Source: Cryptomeria japonica
Taxonomy: Eukaryota; Streptophyta; Pinopsida; Cupressales; Cupressaceae
Length of the DNA: 64,000 nt
NCBI RefSeq assembly: GCF_030272615.1
Contig: NC_081409.1
Span: 912,544,340 to 912,608,339, forward strand
Direction: 5' to 3'
Part shown: positions 1 to 10,400 of the stretch, piece by piece
Position numbering within the stretch: position 1 is the stretch's first letter
Layout: each line of letters begins with the position of its first letter
The notes under the pieces: model-generated
Told to the model about the DNA's origin: nothing
What the model saw: the letters and a program-made list of their open reading frames with translations, nothing else
Databases searched by the model: none
Program-made: the position numbers and the translations under genes

Positions 1-1301
1 CAGATTTAATGTGGAAACCCAAATAGGGAAAAACCACTGTGGGATTTCAGACCCACTAAGAAATATACTCTTCTAGAGTATGCTCGGTTAAAAGCAAATC
101 CTGTTAAAGATTACAAACACATTGCTAGATGTGACCCGGTTAAGGGATTTCCCTTAGATTTGTTAGGATCTTCACTTTGTTAGAAGTGACCTTGTTGAAG
201 GATTTCAAACACTCAATAAGAATGTCACCTTGCTAGAGGATTTTGCAAATAAGACTGTTATGTCCACTCAGTTAAGAGATTTTCTGCTACTTCTCAAAAT
301 AACAGTAATAAAAATATGTCTACAACTTCACATCTAAAAATGCTAAAATAGATTCTTATTTGCTCAATATAATCAATTCATAGGACTTATCTTGTCCCTC
401 TATTGGGCTCTATACTCTGTTATCAAAACAGGTCTTCAAGCTTCTGTGCTCGGCAATCACTATGTAGCATCCCTATGCATACACTTGCCCACATACATTG
501 TTTATCAACAATTTCCTATTTATAAACAATCTTCTAACTGCGTAATCTCCTTGATCACATTTCCCATGATCAATTATAGCCATCAGATCTTCAATCTTGT
601 CCAGGTTCAATGTATCCTTCGATCTGAAAACGTTTTACCCCGCCTTGGAACTTGCATTTTCACCTCGAAACTTGTGTTAGGGTATTGTGGTTCAATCTGA
701 GTTGTAGATCTTCCTGCTGATCTTTCTTTACCATAGATTCTTTAACAATCTTCATACACAGCTTACCAATCATTTAATTCACTCTAGCTCATCAGCTTCC
801 TTCATTAAATATCACATGTAAACATTTAATGTATTCTGTTATAGCTCGGTTGTAACTCAGTAAATACTAAACTTCACTCGGTAGACTTTCTGCCTTCATT
901 AACCGATAGCGATAACCTTAGGGTTTACCGACTAGGTTCCTTAGGGTTTACCGACTAGGTTCTTTGCTCAGTAACATAGTATAGTATTAACCTTTCAAAC
1001 AATAGCATATGTAGGATATCAAAACAATCTAAACATCATGATCTCATCATTGTCTAACTGGGTAATAGTTGCCCATTGAATAACTTATCCCCTTATTCAT
1101 CATATTCTTTCTGTGTCTTTTACCGACATCTTTATACTCATCAAATCATACTTCTTAAGATATGGCAACATCATACTGAATTAGAAAATCAATTTCTTAA
1201 CATCAATGGCAAAATAATAATATTAAGACAGTAATCATCCTTAATCAATTATATCCATAGTCATCAACAACCTTCTCAATATCCTTATTGAAATGCCAAC
1301 A
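1..1301 (-). mobile_element. Copia-type LTR, minus strand, cut by window start
   Basis: Read on the minus strand it starts TGTTGGCATTTC at 1301, directly after a purine stretch, as a plant copia 3' LTR does. Its left part (about 1-60) matches the reverse complement of about 5620-5680 in the plus-strand copia LTR, including the block around GGGAAAAACCAC. By that alignment about 130 bp of the LTR lie outside the window. A 23-bp unit containing TTTACCGACTAGG is tandemly duplicated at about 916-962. No ORF here resembles a protein. Confidence 0.7.
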
Positions 1302-1361
1302 ATCTCTCATTGTAATTGGAATGCCAACCTTCTTCTTGTCTGTTATAATGCCAACATATGT
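1302..1361 (-). other. Remnant of copia internal 3' end and junction
   Basis: The first 30 bp or so, read on the minus strand, look like the tail of a copia internal region leading into its polypurine tract (CAATGAGAGAT next to TGTTGG). At about 1350 this meets plus-strand copia pol sequence. The two parts face opposite ways, so this is a rearrangement or insertion junction, not a normal element end. Confidence 0.45.
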
Positions 1362-4233
1362 ATGATCAAAGGAAAAGGAACTATATCATTGGATGGTAAG
1401 AACAATATAGACAATGTTTATTATGTTGAAGGTTTAAGGCATAATCTTTTGAGTGTAGGACAATTAGTGGATAAGGGATTTCAATTACAGTTCAAGGATG
1501 GAAAATGCAAAATCATTAACAGAACTGGTTTGGAGATTGCAACTGGTACACAAAAAAAAGGTAATATATTTTATTTGAATTCCGGTGAGAAGACATGTTT
1601 GATTACACAGATTAGTGAGAGTTGGTTATGGCATAAAAGGTTGTGTCATGTGAATTTTGATTGCATTGTAAAGATCAGTTCAACTAAGGCAGTTAGAGAT
1701 ATACCTAAGATTATGAAGCCCTATAATCCGGTATGTAAAGAATGTCAAATGGTTAAACAGGTCAGAACCTCTTTTAGGAGTATACAAGATAAATCTAATA
1801 ATGTTCTTGATCTTATTCATATTGATTTGTGTGGCCCTGCTAGAGTTAAAAAATTTCAAGGTGATAGATATTTCATGCTAATCATTGATGATTATTATAG
1901 AATAATGTGGGTTTCTTTTCTAAAGGAGAAATCTGAGGCATTTGAAAAGTTTAAAATATTTAAGGCTAAAGTGGAAACTGAGACAGGATTGAAGATTAAA
2001 TATTTGAGGTTAGATCATGGTGGAGAATTGACATCCGGTGAGTTTAATAACTTTTATGAGAAGCATGGTATAAGAAGACAATTTTCTGCTCCTCGAAAAC
2101 CTCAGCAGAATGGAGTTGTGGAAAGGAAGAACATGGATGCTGCTAGAACAATGACGATGGAAGCTAGTCCACCTTACATTTGCTAGAGAGAAGCAGTGAG
2201 CACAACAATTTATACATTCAACGTAGTACATATCAAAGGAGAAACTGGTAAGACACCTTATGAATTGTGGTTTGGCAATACACCTACAGTTAAGTATTTC
2301 AGAATATTTGGTATTAAATGTTATATCAGGAGAAATGATATCATTGGCAAATTTGATCCTAGATGTGATGAAGGCATATTTCCTAGTTATTCTAATGAAA
2401 GAAAAACATATAGATGTTATAACAAGAGATTGCAGAGAATTGTGGAAAGCACTAATGTCAAAGTGGATGAGCTGAATAAAGGTCAAATCGGATTTTATGA
2501 GAAGGAATCACCAGTGGAAATGATTATATCTGAACCGGTAGCACCTTTACCAGAACAGAGTGTTGAACCAATTACTCCAGCAGTATCAAAAAATTCTACA
2601 GTAACTGAAAAAGAGGAAAGAGGAATAGAGATTTAGAGGACTCCTAGGTATGTGAGATTGAATCATTCAAAAGATTAGATCATTGGGGATAAGAACAATG
2701 GAGTAATGACAAGAAGAAGACTAGCAAATAATGAGGTATGTTTAATTTCACAAGTTGAACTGGTATCAGTAATTGAGGCATGTAAAGATGAATATTGGTT
2801 GAAAGCTATGGAAGAAGAATTAGATCAGATTGAGAAAAATAACACATGGACTTTGGTTCCCCGACCTAAAAAATAGAATGTTATTGGAACTAAATGGGTT
2901 TTTAGAAATAAATTGAATGGGGATGGTCAAGTTATAAGGAATAAGGCTAGATTGGTTTGTAAAAGATATTCTCAGAAGGAAGGAATTGATTATGGAGAGA
3001 CTTTTGCAACTGTAGCTAGGATTGAAGCTATACGATTATTTCTTGCCTATCCTGCTCATAAGAACTACAAGGTTCATCAGATGGATGTTAAGTGTGCATT
3101 TTTGAATGGGGATATTGATGAGGAAGTTTATATTGAGCAATCTGATGGTTTTTCACTATCATATGTTACAAACATGGTTTGCATGTTAAGGAAAGCTTTA
3201 TATGGATTGAAACAAGCACCTAGAGCTTGGTATGCAAGGTTGGATAAATATCTTTTGAAGCTTGCTTTTACTAAGGGTAATGCTGATAGTAATTTATATT
3301 ATAAGATCACTGATGATGATAAATTGATTATTGAAGTATTTGTTGATGACATTATTTTTGGAGGTGAAGATATGTTATGCATGGAATTTTCTAAGAATAT
3401 GGAGAAAGAATTTGAAATGTCTATGATTGGAGAAATGAAAATTTTCTTAGGTTTGTAGATTCAGATTGACAAAGGTATTTTCATCTGTCAAACTAAGTAT
3501 CCTATGGTTACAAGTGAGAAATTGACAAAGAAAGATGTTTCTGCACTGGTAAATCCTACAAGATACAAATTTATGATTGAAGGTCTACTTTATTTGACTC
3601 AGACTAGGCTTGACATAATGAATGTTGTTTGTATTGTATCAAGATTTCAGAGTGATCCTAGAGAAAATCATGAGTGCAGTGAAAAGGATTTTTAGATACT
3701 TATAAGGTACATCAGAATATGGTTTGTCGTACCCTAAGGATGATAACTTTACTTTATGTGCATATACAGATGCTGATTGGGCTGGAGATGTTGATGACCG
3801 AAAAAGTACTTCCAGTGGAGCTTTCTTTCTTGGAAAGAAGTTGGTTTCATGGATCAACAAGAAACAATCATGTACTTATTTATCTACTGCTGAAGCCGAG
3901 TATGTTGTTGTTGCTACTAACTGTACACAAGTTTTATGGATGAAGTAAATGTTGAAGAATATAAAGGTGGATTGTAATTCACCAGTAGTTATTCACTGTC
4001 ATAACTCTGCTTCTATTGATATATCAAAGAATTTGGTATTTCATTCTAAGAGAAAGCATATATCTATCAAATACAATTTTTTGAAGGAAAAGGTGGAAGC
4101 AAATGAAGTTAGATTGGTTTATGTGAACACTAAAGGGCAGATTGTAGATATCTTCACTAAACCTTTTTCCAAGGAATCATTTGAGTACTTCAGAGACAAA
4201 TTACAGGTTTTTGCCCCTCTGGTAGAGAACTAA
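1362..4233 (+). pseudogene. pol: Copia pol: GAG-pre-integrase, integrase, RT, RNase H
   Basis: Polyprotein remnant of a Ty1/copia element. Domains in order: GAG-pre-integrase (NLLSVGQL, WHKRLCHVN), integrase core (HIDLCGP; LRLDHGGEL in place of the usual SDNGGE; PQQNGVVERKN), reverse transcriptase ([24 protein letters not shown], catalytic VFVDDIIF) and RNase H (YTDADWAGD, STAEAEY), ending near FTKPFS. One frame runs to about 3695 with stops at 2184, 2637, 2874 and 3456. RNase H then continues in the next frame from about 3724, so there is at least one frameshift. All catalytic blocks remain recognisable, but no functional protein could be made. The start given is an internal methionine, as the true start is deleted. 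Confidence 0.88.
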
Positions 4234-4631
4234 TTGATGCGGTTTGACATCAGTCTGGTATGCATTATCAGAGATATTTTTCATTTCGGCACTGATGTGG
4301 GGATGCTACTACTCAGGGGGAGTAGTCAGCTTTGTAATTTAGTTTTTTTTTTTTGCTTTGATATTTTTGTCAGATTTCTGGCATTGATGTCAAAGGGGGA
4401 GAGATATTGATGTGAAAAAGAAAAAGAAAGGGGGAGAGTTATATGTATAATTCAGAGCTTTACAGAGATATCATTCATAGGGGGAGTTTGGTCTTTGTTT
4501 CAGAATTTAATCAGTACATCTGTATGTTGGAGATTGTTGGTTGTCTTCCATTGGGGGAGACTTGTTTGGCATTTCTTGGTACTTAGATGTTTTTCACATC
4601 TAGTGTTGCCATCAATGCCAAATGGGGAGAT
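4234..4631 (+). promoter_or_regulatory. Purine-rich 3' spacer with repeated polypurine tracts
   Basis: Between the pol stop and the LTR there are six GGGGGAG-like tracts, at about 4313, 4393, 4430, 4480, 4553 and 4624. The last one, ending at 4631 beside TGTTGG, is in the position of the plus-strand priming tract. Several polypurine tracts in series before the 3' LTR are common in plant copia elements. No protein is encoded. Confidence 0.7.
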
Positions 4632-5812
4632 TGTTGGCCATTTGAAAGAATTGATTATGTGTTGCATTGATGTTTTGTCATTGATTCCAACATTATCTAT
4701 TTGGATGCTTTACCGACACCCTTATGGTCCTGGTAGGATGAGTGGTTTCTAATTGGTTTGGATCTGGCATGATCTGGTAGGCTCTGGTATGATTTGGTAA
4801 TGAAATTGACTTATTCATGATACTCATGTTCATATTCAGTAAGTTGGTTTTGGTCTGGTGATCAGATACTATTCTGTTTGTTTAGAATCTTGGCCTCTGG
4901 TTCCAATGAGGGTTTCACCGGCAGAGCTTTTGATGAAGATCTTTGATGATATGCATAAGTGGTGTTGGTGCAGCTTTTGGTGGAGTTTCAGGATGTTGTT
5001 GGTGATCATGTTTGAGACTTAGCAGATGGATATCATTGTTGTTGCGTATGGACCTATATTGGGTCCCGGTTGGTCTAGATTATGGACTGGTTTAATGAAG
5101 CATGTGAATTGGACTTCTTGATACGTTTCCAAGATGTCTTATGTGTTGAATATTGTTTGTTTGGTCTAAGACCGACATTTTTTGTAATTATGTAATTGGT
5201 TTATTGTTTGGTGGCTGACCTGATTTTTTTTGGTCAAGGGTTTGTATATATGATGTAAGATTTCATTGTAGATCATCATGGTCATGGATATGATAGAGAT
5301 ATAGGAATGAGAAATGGATATGTAATGTATGAATAATGTAATATCATTCAAGCAGAGGATTAGGTTGATCATTGGAGATCGAATTGGGTTTATGTAAGAG
5401 GATTTAGTTCTCTGGTATTAAGCTTAACCAGAACTATACTCAGGCATAGGAGATGTTATCTTTTGCAGTTCAACACTTCTCCGGATTGTAGTCTAAATTT
5501 CTATGTAGTCAGTGAGACTCCTTTTGTGATGAGCAATGCGCTCTAGACTGTAGGCCTTCCTGCAAGTGCAGACCTCTCAATTGTAAGTCACATACTTACT
5601 GCAGAAGTATCATTTGACTGTGGGTAGGTTTCCCACTGTGGTTTTTCCCTTTACCGGGTTTTCTATGTATAAATCTTGGTGTCATGTGGATGGTATTTAT
5701 TCTATGATTATTGTTTATGCTTAATTGGTTTAACTTCTATTCCGGTATTTGGTTTAAGCATTCCGGTATTAATGTTTTTGGTTCCAGTTCCGGTTATTTG
5801 AACTGTCTAACA
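4632..5812 (+). mobile_element. Copia 3' LTR (1181 bp)
   Basis: It starts TGTTGGCC directly after the purine tract and ends CTAACA, with canonical TG...CA ends. It is distantly similar to the minus-strand LTR at 1-1301 and to the solo LTR at 27025-27862. The best shared parts are TTTTGTCATTGAT near the start and the region around GGTTTTTCCC near the end. Confidence 0.85.
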
Positions 5813-7951
5813 CCATCGTTATTGGTCCCATGTTCATTGGGGGTTTTCAGCCAAAATGTAGGCTTTAGAGCTAGGATTTAGTGCCTTGCATCTTTCTAGT
5901 CTTTTCAACAAACCCATATCCAAAAGGTTCTAGCTTACTTACCATCTTGTAAACAAAGTATTTTTTTTATAAAAATGTTGATGAAATTATAGTCTTTTTA
6001 ACATCAAGGACAAGAAAAAAAAATAATAAACAGAGCCAAGATCTCCAAATGACCATGTTATAGCCTCGTTGTCTAATTATCCTATGTTAGCCTAGGCACA
6101 TAAAGTTGACTAGAATGATGACTCCTTAGTTGCCATACCCAAACATACAAGGAGAACGAAATGGAGAAAAGAAAGTTTGGGAACCGATATAATGATGCTA
6201 TGTTGGTATGTACACATCAATATCCTAAGTTGCCATGAAAAGGCGAACATGGAATTTTTGTGGGAAGAAACCTAATCTTCTCTGTTAGTATAGGGACATT
6301 TCGGTTTGAAATGGTGATCTTATGCTGCCATATCCAAATCAGTAACACAAAAGAAAAACAAGATAAAAGCTATTTTGACAAGAATAAAACAAGAGAAGCA
6401 AATTTTGATAGGTTACAAAGACAAAAAGCATCTTTAATAAGAAAACTTGAATTAGAGAGAGAAAAAAAATGTTTCTGTAATGTGAAGTATTTCTCGTGAA
6501 TTAAACTGAAGAAAAAATAGTTTAATGTTAAATTTTGTCTGTTGAATTAGCTAAAGATGAGAATTTCACAAATTTGATTAGAAAATATTTGCAGAGGCCA
6601 TTTAAGAGCAACTTACTCATAGTGTTTTTCATGTAACGACACTACATACTAATAATTGTAGTAGGGCCAATTTACAATGTTAGAGAGATTATGTAACATA
6701 TTTTTTTCCTGGTGTCTTCCATGAAATATCTTATTTATCCGAAAACGAGTAGTAAATTGTCTCTGTCATTCAAATTTGTAAATAAAGCTGTATATTAATT
6801 AAAATTGTAACATGTACGCGTACATCCAGGGTAGTCAAGGAAATGACTCTCGAAGAGTGAAGGGATGGGTAACAATAAATTTTCCAGTCTGTAGTTGAAT
6901 CACCATGGCATTGAGTTTGTAAGGGTGCGAATGAGACTGGGGATGCTCTAAAGAGAGATTTTGATAAGAAAATATGGCTTTGACAATATGCTAATAATTT
7001 TACGTGGCTTATATGCTAAGTAAATTAAATCTAATTTTTGCAAAATCAAATCCAATTTCTAGTGAACTAATTCCAGATTTGGGCTCCAAACCTCTGACCC
7101 ATTAAGAACATTGTTTAATAGCTATGTTAAAGAGTCATAAATTTGTAGGGGTATTATAGAAAAGTACCTGAAAACATTGGCCCTCGAGTACCTCAACGGA
7201 AGAATATTCTTTGCAAAATTCATGATTGAGATGCATGTTTTAGATTGAGAGATAGACTTGTGAACTAAACCCTCATACAGGCATGATTTATTGTGAACTT
7301 CATAGACTAACCTTTGTCAGAAAAATAAGACTTGGAAATATATAATGACACACCCTTGTTCTTGTACAATTTTTTTCCCAACACCCACAAGTTCTTTGGT
7401 CTTTTAACATACCATCATTTTGTCAAACAATTTACTTGTTTTGAACTTAGAGTGTTTTAGGTTGGAAATGGAGTGACCATTTAATTATTGCATATTTATT
7501 TTGTTATATATAAATGAGAGACACATAATGCATGCATAAAAAAGTCTTGCACAAACTGAAATAGACAATGTTTCTTTGCAGTAGCTAAAGCAAGAGTTAC
7601 AAGTCTAACCTTTCTGTGTAAATAATTGTAGCAGTCAGAATATCATAACAATAGTCTTACAAGCTTAATTAATCTGAAATGGATAGGCTAGTGCTCCAAA
7701 AATTCTTTAAATTGCATTGAACTGCAGAGGCTCCGAATTCCATGTCCAAGAAGTCCTGCTACAAAACTCACGTCCCCTCTTCTTAGTATAACCTTTCATT
7801 GCATGAATCGACTGTGTAAATAATTGTAGCACACAGAATATCATAACAACAGTCTTACAAGCTTAATTAATCTGATCATAAACTATGGCCCAAACTATCA
7901 CATGCTAGCAAAAAATTAAGAAAGCGATGTCCTAGCCATGAGATCAGTATG
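5813..7951. other. AT-rich stretch with no recognised gene
   Basis: I see no coding similarity on either strand. The 79-codon open frame at 6260-6499 resembles nothing I know and is probably chance. The stretch lies between the copia 3' LTR and the target site of element A, so it is older flanking DNA. Its only clear internal structure is the direct repeat listed separately. Confidence 0.6.
7614..7874. repeat. Direct repeat of about 62 bp, offset about 196 bp
   Basis: Copies at about 7614-7676 and 7810-7874 share GTGTAAATAATTGTAGCA, CAGAATATCATAACAA and AGTCTTACAAGC, with only a few differences. No element ends are visible around them. Confidence 0.75.
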
Positions 7952-7956
7952 ATTGG
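7952..7956. repeat. Left target-site duplication of element A (ATTGG)
   Basis: ATTGG stands directly before TGTGTGAGC here and directly after GTGTATACA at 48105-48109. A five-base duplication is what a gypsy integrase makes. It ties two LTRs about 40 kb apart into one insertion. Confidence 0.9.
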
Positions 7957-9116
7957 TGTGTGAGCTTGAATTTCATCCTCAGAATGTTACCTGCAATAAA
8001 TTAGTTTCACAAAATACTAATGGAAATGCATACATGAAATCCAAATTCAACCAATGAAACTGCATGAAGTACATATTAAAATAAAACATTATTTTACCTT
8101 CATGGCTTATGTCTTATTTTGTCCTAATTCCATTGTTCCTAGTTGTAGATGGTGTGCTCTTAGACAATGCATTGTTGGCTTCCAAGATGGCATATGAAGA
8201 ATGGACTGATAACTTGTAGTTAACTGATACTATGATATGAAAATACTACATGATTATGCTAAAAATGCTATATGATAATTGCTATTTGCTATTTGCTTCA
8301 AAAACTCACGGATGCATAAGATTAGCTTGCAAAATGCACTTGAAGTCTCTTGAAGTCTAACTCTCTCTCAACTGAAGCTCTTGATTTTATAGACTTTGAG
8401 AGGATTAGATGATGTGGCTCAGATCAATGGTCTTGATCAGATCTATAGATTTGGATGGCTATGAGCAAAGGTGAAGGTTAAGAGAAAGGGGGAAGGAGAA
8501 GACAAGTGTCACTCATCTCACCTTGACTAGGTTGCTGACTGAGGGAATCTAGGGATGGTTAGAGGAAATTTAGGCATGAGAGGACAAGTGGACTCAAGTC
8601 CTTCCTAAGATGTAGGGGGTGTTGGAGAGAATATAAGAAATGGTTATGAAATATGTGTACGTACACAATTTTCATTAAGTTGGAAGTTGAAGATAAATGA
8701 TAAATTAATATTTAAGAAATATTAATTTCCTTAGCCACATGATGGATGAGTTGGCAAAGGGAAGATGAAGTGGAAAGGGAAGGTGAGTTGGAAAAGGGAT
8801 TAAATAATTTAGAAATTATTTAATATTTGAGACTATAGGATAGATGAATAACTATTAAATATTAGATATTTAATTGCTTGGAGGAGATAATTAGATATTA
8901 GATATTTAATTAACTTGGTTAGAGGAATAATTAAATATTTAATTAATTAGAAGAATAGGATAGATGAATTAATTAATAAAATATTAATTGATAGAAAGAT
9001 ATGAAATGAATTAAATAAATTAATCTTTTCAAATTAACTATTTAATAGAAGAATAATTATTAAATAAATATAAAATATTTATTTAATTGCTCATAGCTAA
9101 TTTTTATGTGTATACA
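7957..9116 (-). mobile_element. Element A 3' LTR (1160 bp)
   Basis: Read on the minus strand it runs TGTATACAC...CTCACACA. Orientation follows from the purine tract AGAGGGGCAAAA beside 9116 and the primer site beside the sister LTR at 40610. A TATA box (TATAAAAT, minus, 8384-8391) is present. U3 next to the tract (about 8680-9090) is AT-rich with many short palindromes of the type ATTAAATATTTAAT. Sister LTRs lie at 40611-48104 and, in element C, at 54718-55877, which has the same length. Confidence 0.9.
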
Positions 9117-9223
9117 TTTTGCCCCTCTTTGAAATGATGTCGAGACAACATTGTTTCAAAGATTAAATCAAGTCTCAATAATGCGCCTGATAGAGATTGA
9201 AAATCCTGATTATGTGCCCCCTC
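9117..9223 (-). promoter_or_regulatory. Polypurine tract, adjacent stem-loop and second tract
   Basis: On the minus strand AGAGGGGCAAAA ends at 9117 beside the 3' LTR, the expected plus-strand primer. Directly upstream, 9127-9140 and 9148-9161 form an imperfect stem (12 of 14 paired). A second tract, GAGGGGGCA, lies at 9215-9223. All three parts recur in elements B and C. Confidence 0.75.
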
Positions 9224-9366
9224 AGGAGATTGATCGTGAAATTGTCAAAAAATTTGGTTTGAACGATTGATCTCATGATAATTGATAAAAATTCAGTCAA
9301 TTAAATTCATTTGTAAAAAACAAATTAAATTGCCCCATTGAAATTAATTACTCTTCAAATAGTAAA

Positions 9367-9372
9367 TATAAA
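9367..9372 (+). promoter_or_regulatory. TATA box of the opposite-strand PMD gene (A)
   Basis: TATAAA lies 82 bp before the ATG of the first exon. Elements B (18450) and C (56128) have a TATA box 84-98 bp before the matching ATG, which supports a real promoter. Confidence 0.5.
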
Positions 9373-9448
9373 GTTAACCAAGCCTAATTTTAACTTCATT
9401 GTTATCCTTGTCAGCTTGTGGAGAAAATATTTTTGCTGAGGTGGCGAA

Positions 9449-9583
9449 ATGGTGATTCCCGTGGAGAACCATCATTTTGAGCATGTTCGACGATATCAGC
9501 GACCTCCCGAGTATGGGTATCCGATATGTATCTTATTCCGAGCTTTGTTTTCAAGTTTTCGTTCAAATTTTCATGTTTTTTAG
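9449..9583 (+). CDS. Probable first exon of the antisense PMD gene (A)
   Basis: Open frame of 44 codons, starting MVIPVENHHFEHVRRYQRP. The peptide VRRYQRPPEYG is matched by RVRRFQRPAEAG in B and RVRRYQRPVEYG in C, at the same place after a TATA box, while the surrounding DNA differs. I infer a short first coding exon joined by splicing to the PMD exon starting near 10401. The donor is not settled; GGGTATCC near 9512 is one candidate. No domain is recognised. The downstream acceptor in this copy is mutated (ATAA in place of ACAG), so this copy may not splice. Confidence 0.5.
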   Translation: MVIPVENHHFEHVRRYQRPPEYGYPICILFRALFSSFRSNFHVF

Positions 9584-9628
9584 GCGCTTTTTTGGTTTTT
9601 TGAATTTTTTCAATTTTTTGGCATTATT

Positions 9629-9943
9629 TTAGCGCTTTTGCAATTTGTTTTAGCGCATATGCAATTAGGTTTAGCACAAATGCTTAGATTAGCGCATATG
9701 CTCTGTATGTTAGCGCCTATGTTCAATATGTTAGCACATATGCATAGGGTAGCACAAATGGATTTTTTGTTAGCGCATATGTCCAAAAAGGTAGCGCCTT
9801 TGCATGGGTTAGCGCTTATGCCTGTAGTTTTAACGCTTTTGTTAAAAAGGATAGCGCATATGTACTAAGTTAGCACATTTGCATTTAGATTTAGCACTTT
9901 TGTTGTGGTTTAGTGCAAATGCTTAATAGATTAGCGCTTTTGC
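9629..9943 (+). repeat. Phased array of 16 TTAGCGCATATGC-like motifs
   Basis: Sixteen copies of a 13-bp motif, consensus TTAGCRCWWWTGC, start at about 20-bp intervals (mean 20.1). The 7 bp or so between copies are not conserved, so this is not a simple tandem duplication. The inverted motif fills 40183-40524, in the gag-pol leader of the same element. The 76-codon open frame over it is a by-product of the repeat. Confidence 0.85.
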
Positions 9944-10039
9944 TTAAATTTGATATTTTTCATAAGTGCAAAAGCTAAAAAGCACTTTGATAAGTAGATT
10001 TAACGTGTTTAAGATGCATTAATGATAAAATAGGGACTT

Positions 10040-10380
10040 GATTGCATGATTGCGTGATTGATAGATAGCTTTGATTAGCTTGGTTGATAGATTTGATAGA
10101 TAGCTTTGATTTGATTAACTTGATTTGATAGATTTGATAGATAACTTTGATTTGCTTGATTTGATAGATTTGATAGATAGCTCTGATTAGCTTGATTTGA
10201 TAGATTTGATAGATAGCTCTAAGAAACCAATTTAGTTTATGATGTAAGAGCTTAGCAGAGTTTTGAGTAAACTCAGTGATTGATAGAAAACCATGATTGA
10301 TAGGTTTAAAATGATTTGATAGCTTAAGTTGCTTCAATTTGATTTGATAGATAGACATATTTGATGATTTAGTTTTGATT
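10040..10380 (+). repeat. Degenerate GATTTGATAGATAG repeats
   Basis: Short tandem units of the type GATTTGATAGATAGCTTTG fill the space between the phased array and the PMD exon. They sit in the presumed intron. Element C has a shorter version at about 56800-57120. Confidence 0.7.
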
Positions 10381-10400
10381 GATTTCTCTTGACAAAATAA

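Larger units (their letters stand above)
1362..5812 (+). mobile_element. 5'-truncated Ty1/copia retrotransposon
   Basis: It keeps the pol region from just after the protease, a purine-rich 3' spacer and a complete 3' LTR. The 5' LTR, primer site, gag and protease are missing: the internal part starts directly at the GAG-pre-integrase segment, beside an oppositely oriented LTR. The five bases after the LTR are CCATC. No matching left copy can be found because the left end is lost. Confidence 0.85.

Noticed and set aside
392-700. 102-codon plus-strand frame
   Set aside because: Lies inside a minus-strand LTR and resembles nothing.
6120-6345. Possible 98-bp tandem unit with TTGCCATA-like words
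   Set aside because: Only short words match; similarity between units is too weak.
9638-9868. 76-codon frame rich in LAHM-like units
   Set aside because: It is the phased DNA array read as protein; the motif is conserved as DNA, also in the other orientation in the gag leader.
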